Shown here: piece by piece, positions 6,002 to 6,476 of the stretch
Layout of the letters: every line of letters starts with the position of its first letter
Numbering within the stretch: the stretch's first letter is position 1
Assembly: GCA_024689285.1 (NCBI GenBank)
Contig: JAILDR010000179.1
Location: forward strand, 1 to 6,476
Direction: 5' to 3'
DNA: 6,476 nt
Source: Bacteroidales bacterium
Lineage (GTDB): Bacteria; Bacteroidota; Bacteroidia; Bacteroidales; F082
Translations under genes and position numbers: made by a program
Notes under the pieces: model-generated
What the model saw: the letters and a program-made list of their open reading frames with translations, nothing else
Databases searched by the model: none
Told to the model about the DNA's origin: nothing

Positions 6002-6032
6002 TTTTCAGTCGCATAATCGCGCCGTTCCTTTG
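6002..6032 (+). promoter_or_regulatory. Possible promoter of the OB-fold gene
   Basis: TTCCTTTG at 6025-6032 differs by one base from the TAnnTTTG consensus, and a T-run at 6002-6005 lies 19 bases upstream in place of TTTG. Since two terminators precede it, the gene at 6087 needs its own promoter and this is the best candidate. The leader would be about 47 bases. Confidence 0.4.
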
Positions 6033-6086
6033 CAGAAAATTTTACGGACAACCTAGTTTTAACTAACCCTTAAATTCATCAAAGCT

Positions 6087-6365
6087 ATGCAAACGAAAAT
6101 CTGCAAAGTGATTGCCCAGACTGAGCCAGTCTATGTGCAGTCGAAGAAAACCGAAAGCGGCCAGCTGGCCAAGTGCTACATCCGTCTGAGAGAATTGGGC
6201 GGCGACTACGAGGACGAGTACCAGTGCACCCTGCTGGGCAACATAGCCCTCTGCCGATTCCAGCCGGGGACAACGGTGGCCGCCAGCCTGCGCTTCTCCA
6301 CCCGCGAGAACAACGGGGCCTGGTATCAGGACATTATCGCTAACGATATTATTAAAATCGGTTAA
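6087..6365 (+). CDS. Small predicted OB-fold (single-stranded DNA-binding-like) protein
   Basis: The product is 92 aa. Its pattern fits a five-stranded OB barrel: an N-terminal strand K-I-C-K-V-I-A (4-10), a strand at A28-K-C-Y-I-R-L-R-E-L, an acidic turn G-G-D-Y-E-D-E, a strand Y45-Q-C-T-L-L-G, a short helix, T62-T-V-A-A-S-L-R-F-S-T-R, and the closing strand W79-Y-Q-D-I-I-A-N-D-I-I-K-I. The ending resembles OB-fold proteins carried by Bacteroidales mobile elements, but I cannot name the family and binding to single-stranded DNA is inferred from fold only. The ATG follows an A/T-rich leader, as is usual in this phylum. The gene is markedly GC-rich (one sampled line, 6241-6300, is 67%) compared with the endonuclease, which suggests a different origin. 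The TAA at 6363-6365 is immediately followed by a large hairpin. Confidence 0.72.
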   Translation: MQTKICKVIAQTEPVYVQSKKTESGQLAKCYIRLRELGGDYEDEYQCTLLGNIALCRFQPGTTVAASLRFSTRENNGAWYQDIIANDIIKIG

Positions 6366-6427
6366 ACTACGGATTTGACGGATTCTACAGATAAATCCAA
6401 TTCGTTTAATCCGTGTAATCCGTAGTT
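6365..6427. repeat. Nested inverted repeat (ACGGATT/AATCCGT hairpin)
   Basis: AACTACGGATT (6365-6375) is the exact reverse complement of AATCCGTAGTT (6417-6427). Inside these, ACGGATT (6378-6384) pairs with AATCCGT (6408-6414), leaving a 2-by-2 internal mismatch and a 23-base loop. Each arm thus carries the same 7-base unit twice. It abuts the stop codon of the OB-fold gene. No T-run follows, so it is either a weak terminator or mRNA-protecting hairpin, or a dispersed REP-like repeat. Confidence 0.75.
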
Positions 6428-6476
6428 CCATCTAATCATTAACCCGAGTTGAAGTGAGGAGGATGTTCTCGAGTAA

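Larger units (their letters stand above)
5872..6021. repeat. Cluster of TGCGATTG-like octamers
   Basis: Exact TGCGATTG occurs at 5872-5879, 5885-5892 and 5972-5979. On the other strand, one-mismatch copies occur at 5904-5911 (TGCGATTA) and 6006-6013 (TGCGACTG), and a two-mismatch copy at 6014-6021 (CGCGATTA). Some copies form parts of the two terminator hairpins. Six related octamers in 150 bases of non-coding DNA is more than base composition explains and suggests a protein-binding cluster, alternative RNA pairings, or repeated duplication of a hairpin. Confidence 0.5.

Noticed and set aside
6063..6431. Minus-strand frame of 122 aa opposite the OB-fold gene.
   Set aside because: The GC-rich complement produces a low-complexity G/A/V-rich translation, whereas the + strand product has a coherent beta-strand pattern.
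6454..6476. Start of a further gene: GTG 6454 or ATG 6463 after a GGAGG-like string, open to the window end.
   Set aside because: Only 14-23 bases are visible, the GGAGG touches the ATG with no spacer, and such motifs are not used reliably in this phylum.

Overview
The window looks like an accessory (mobile or defence-type) stretch of a Bacteroidales genome, from Bacteroides, Prevotella or a relative. Two promoters match the Bacteroidetes consensus (TTG or TTTG, 19-base spacer, TAnnTTTG). Start codons lack strong Shine-Dalgarno sequences, and the small hypothetical proteins have the flavour of Bacteroidales accessory genes. All clearly readable genes are on the + strand.

Layout. 41-178 is the C-terminal scrap of an integrase-core transposase, and its last codons overlap the -33 part of a promoter. 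236-3793 is a tight three-gene operon: a 92-aa protein of unknown function, a Sau3AI/MutH-type restriction endonuclease (predicted target GATC), and a DNA cytosine-5 methyltransferase with an unusual C-terminal extension. 3850-4269 is the 5'-truncated end of an AlbA/Schlafen-type (COG2865, 'RecG-like') regulator with its own terminator, so the R-M operon sits between two broken genes. 4467-4850 encodes an unrecognised 127-aa protein. 4926-5859 is a two-gene operon: an XRE-family regulator with a very clear promoter and operator-like palindrome, then an unrecognised 189-aa protein. It is closed by a strong intrinsic terminator. A 227-base gap (5860-6086) holds two terminator hairpins and a cluster of TGCGATTG-like octamers. 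6087-6365 encodes a small, GC-rich, probably OB-fold protein, followed by a nested imperfect hairpin repeat to 6427.

How it fits together. The endonuclease would cut unmodified GATC DNA and the methyltransferase would protect the host's copy. The most striking observation is that, read by eye on the whole window, there is not a single GATC, although about 25 would be expected by base composition. The avoidance covers the flanking genes as well as the R-M genes. The second point of interest is that the two unrecognised proteins on either side of the XRE regulator share a short G-x-x-H-N-D motif, one near its C-terminus and one near its N-terminus. This hints at a related accessory module that I cannot assign to a known system.
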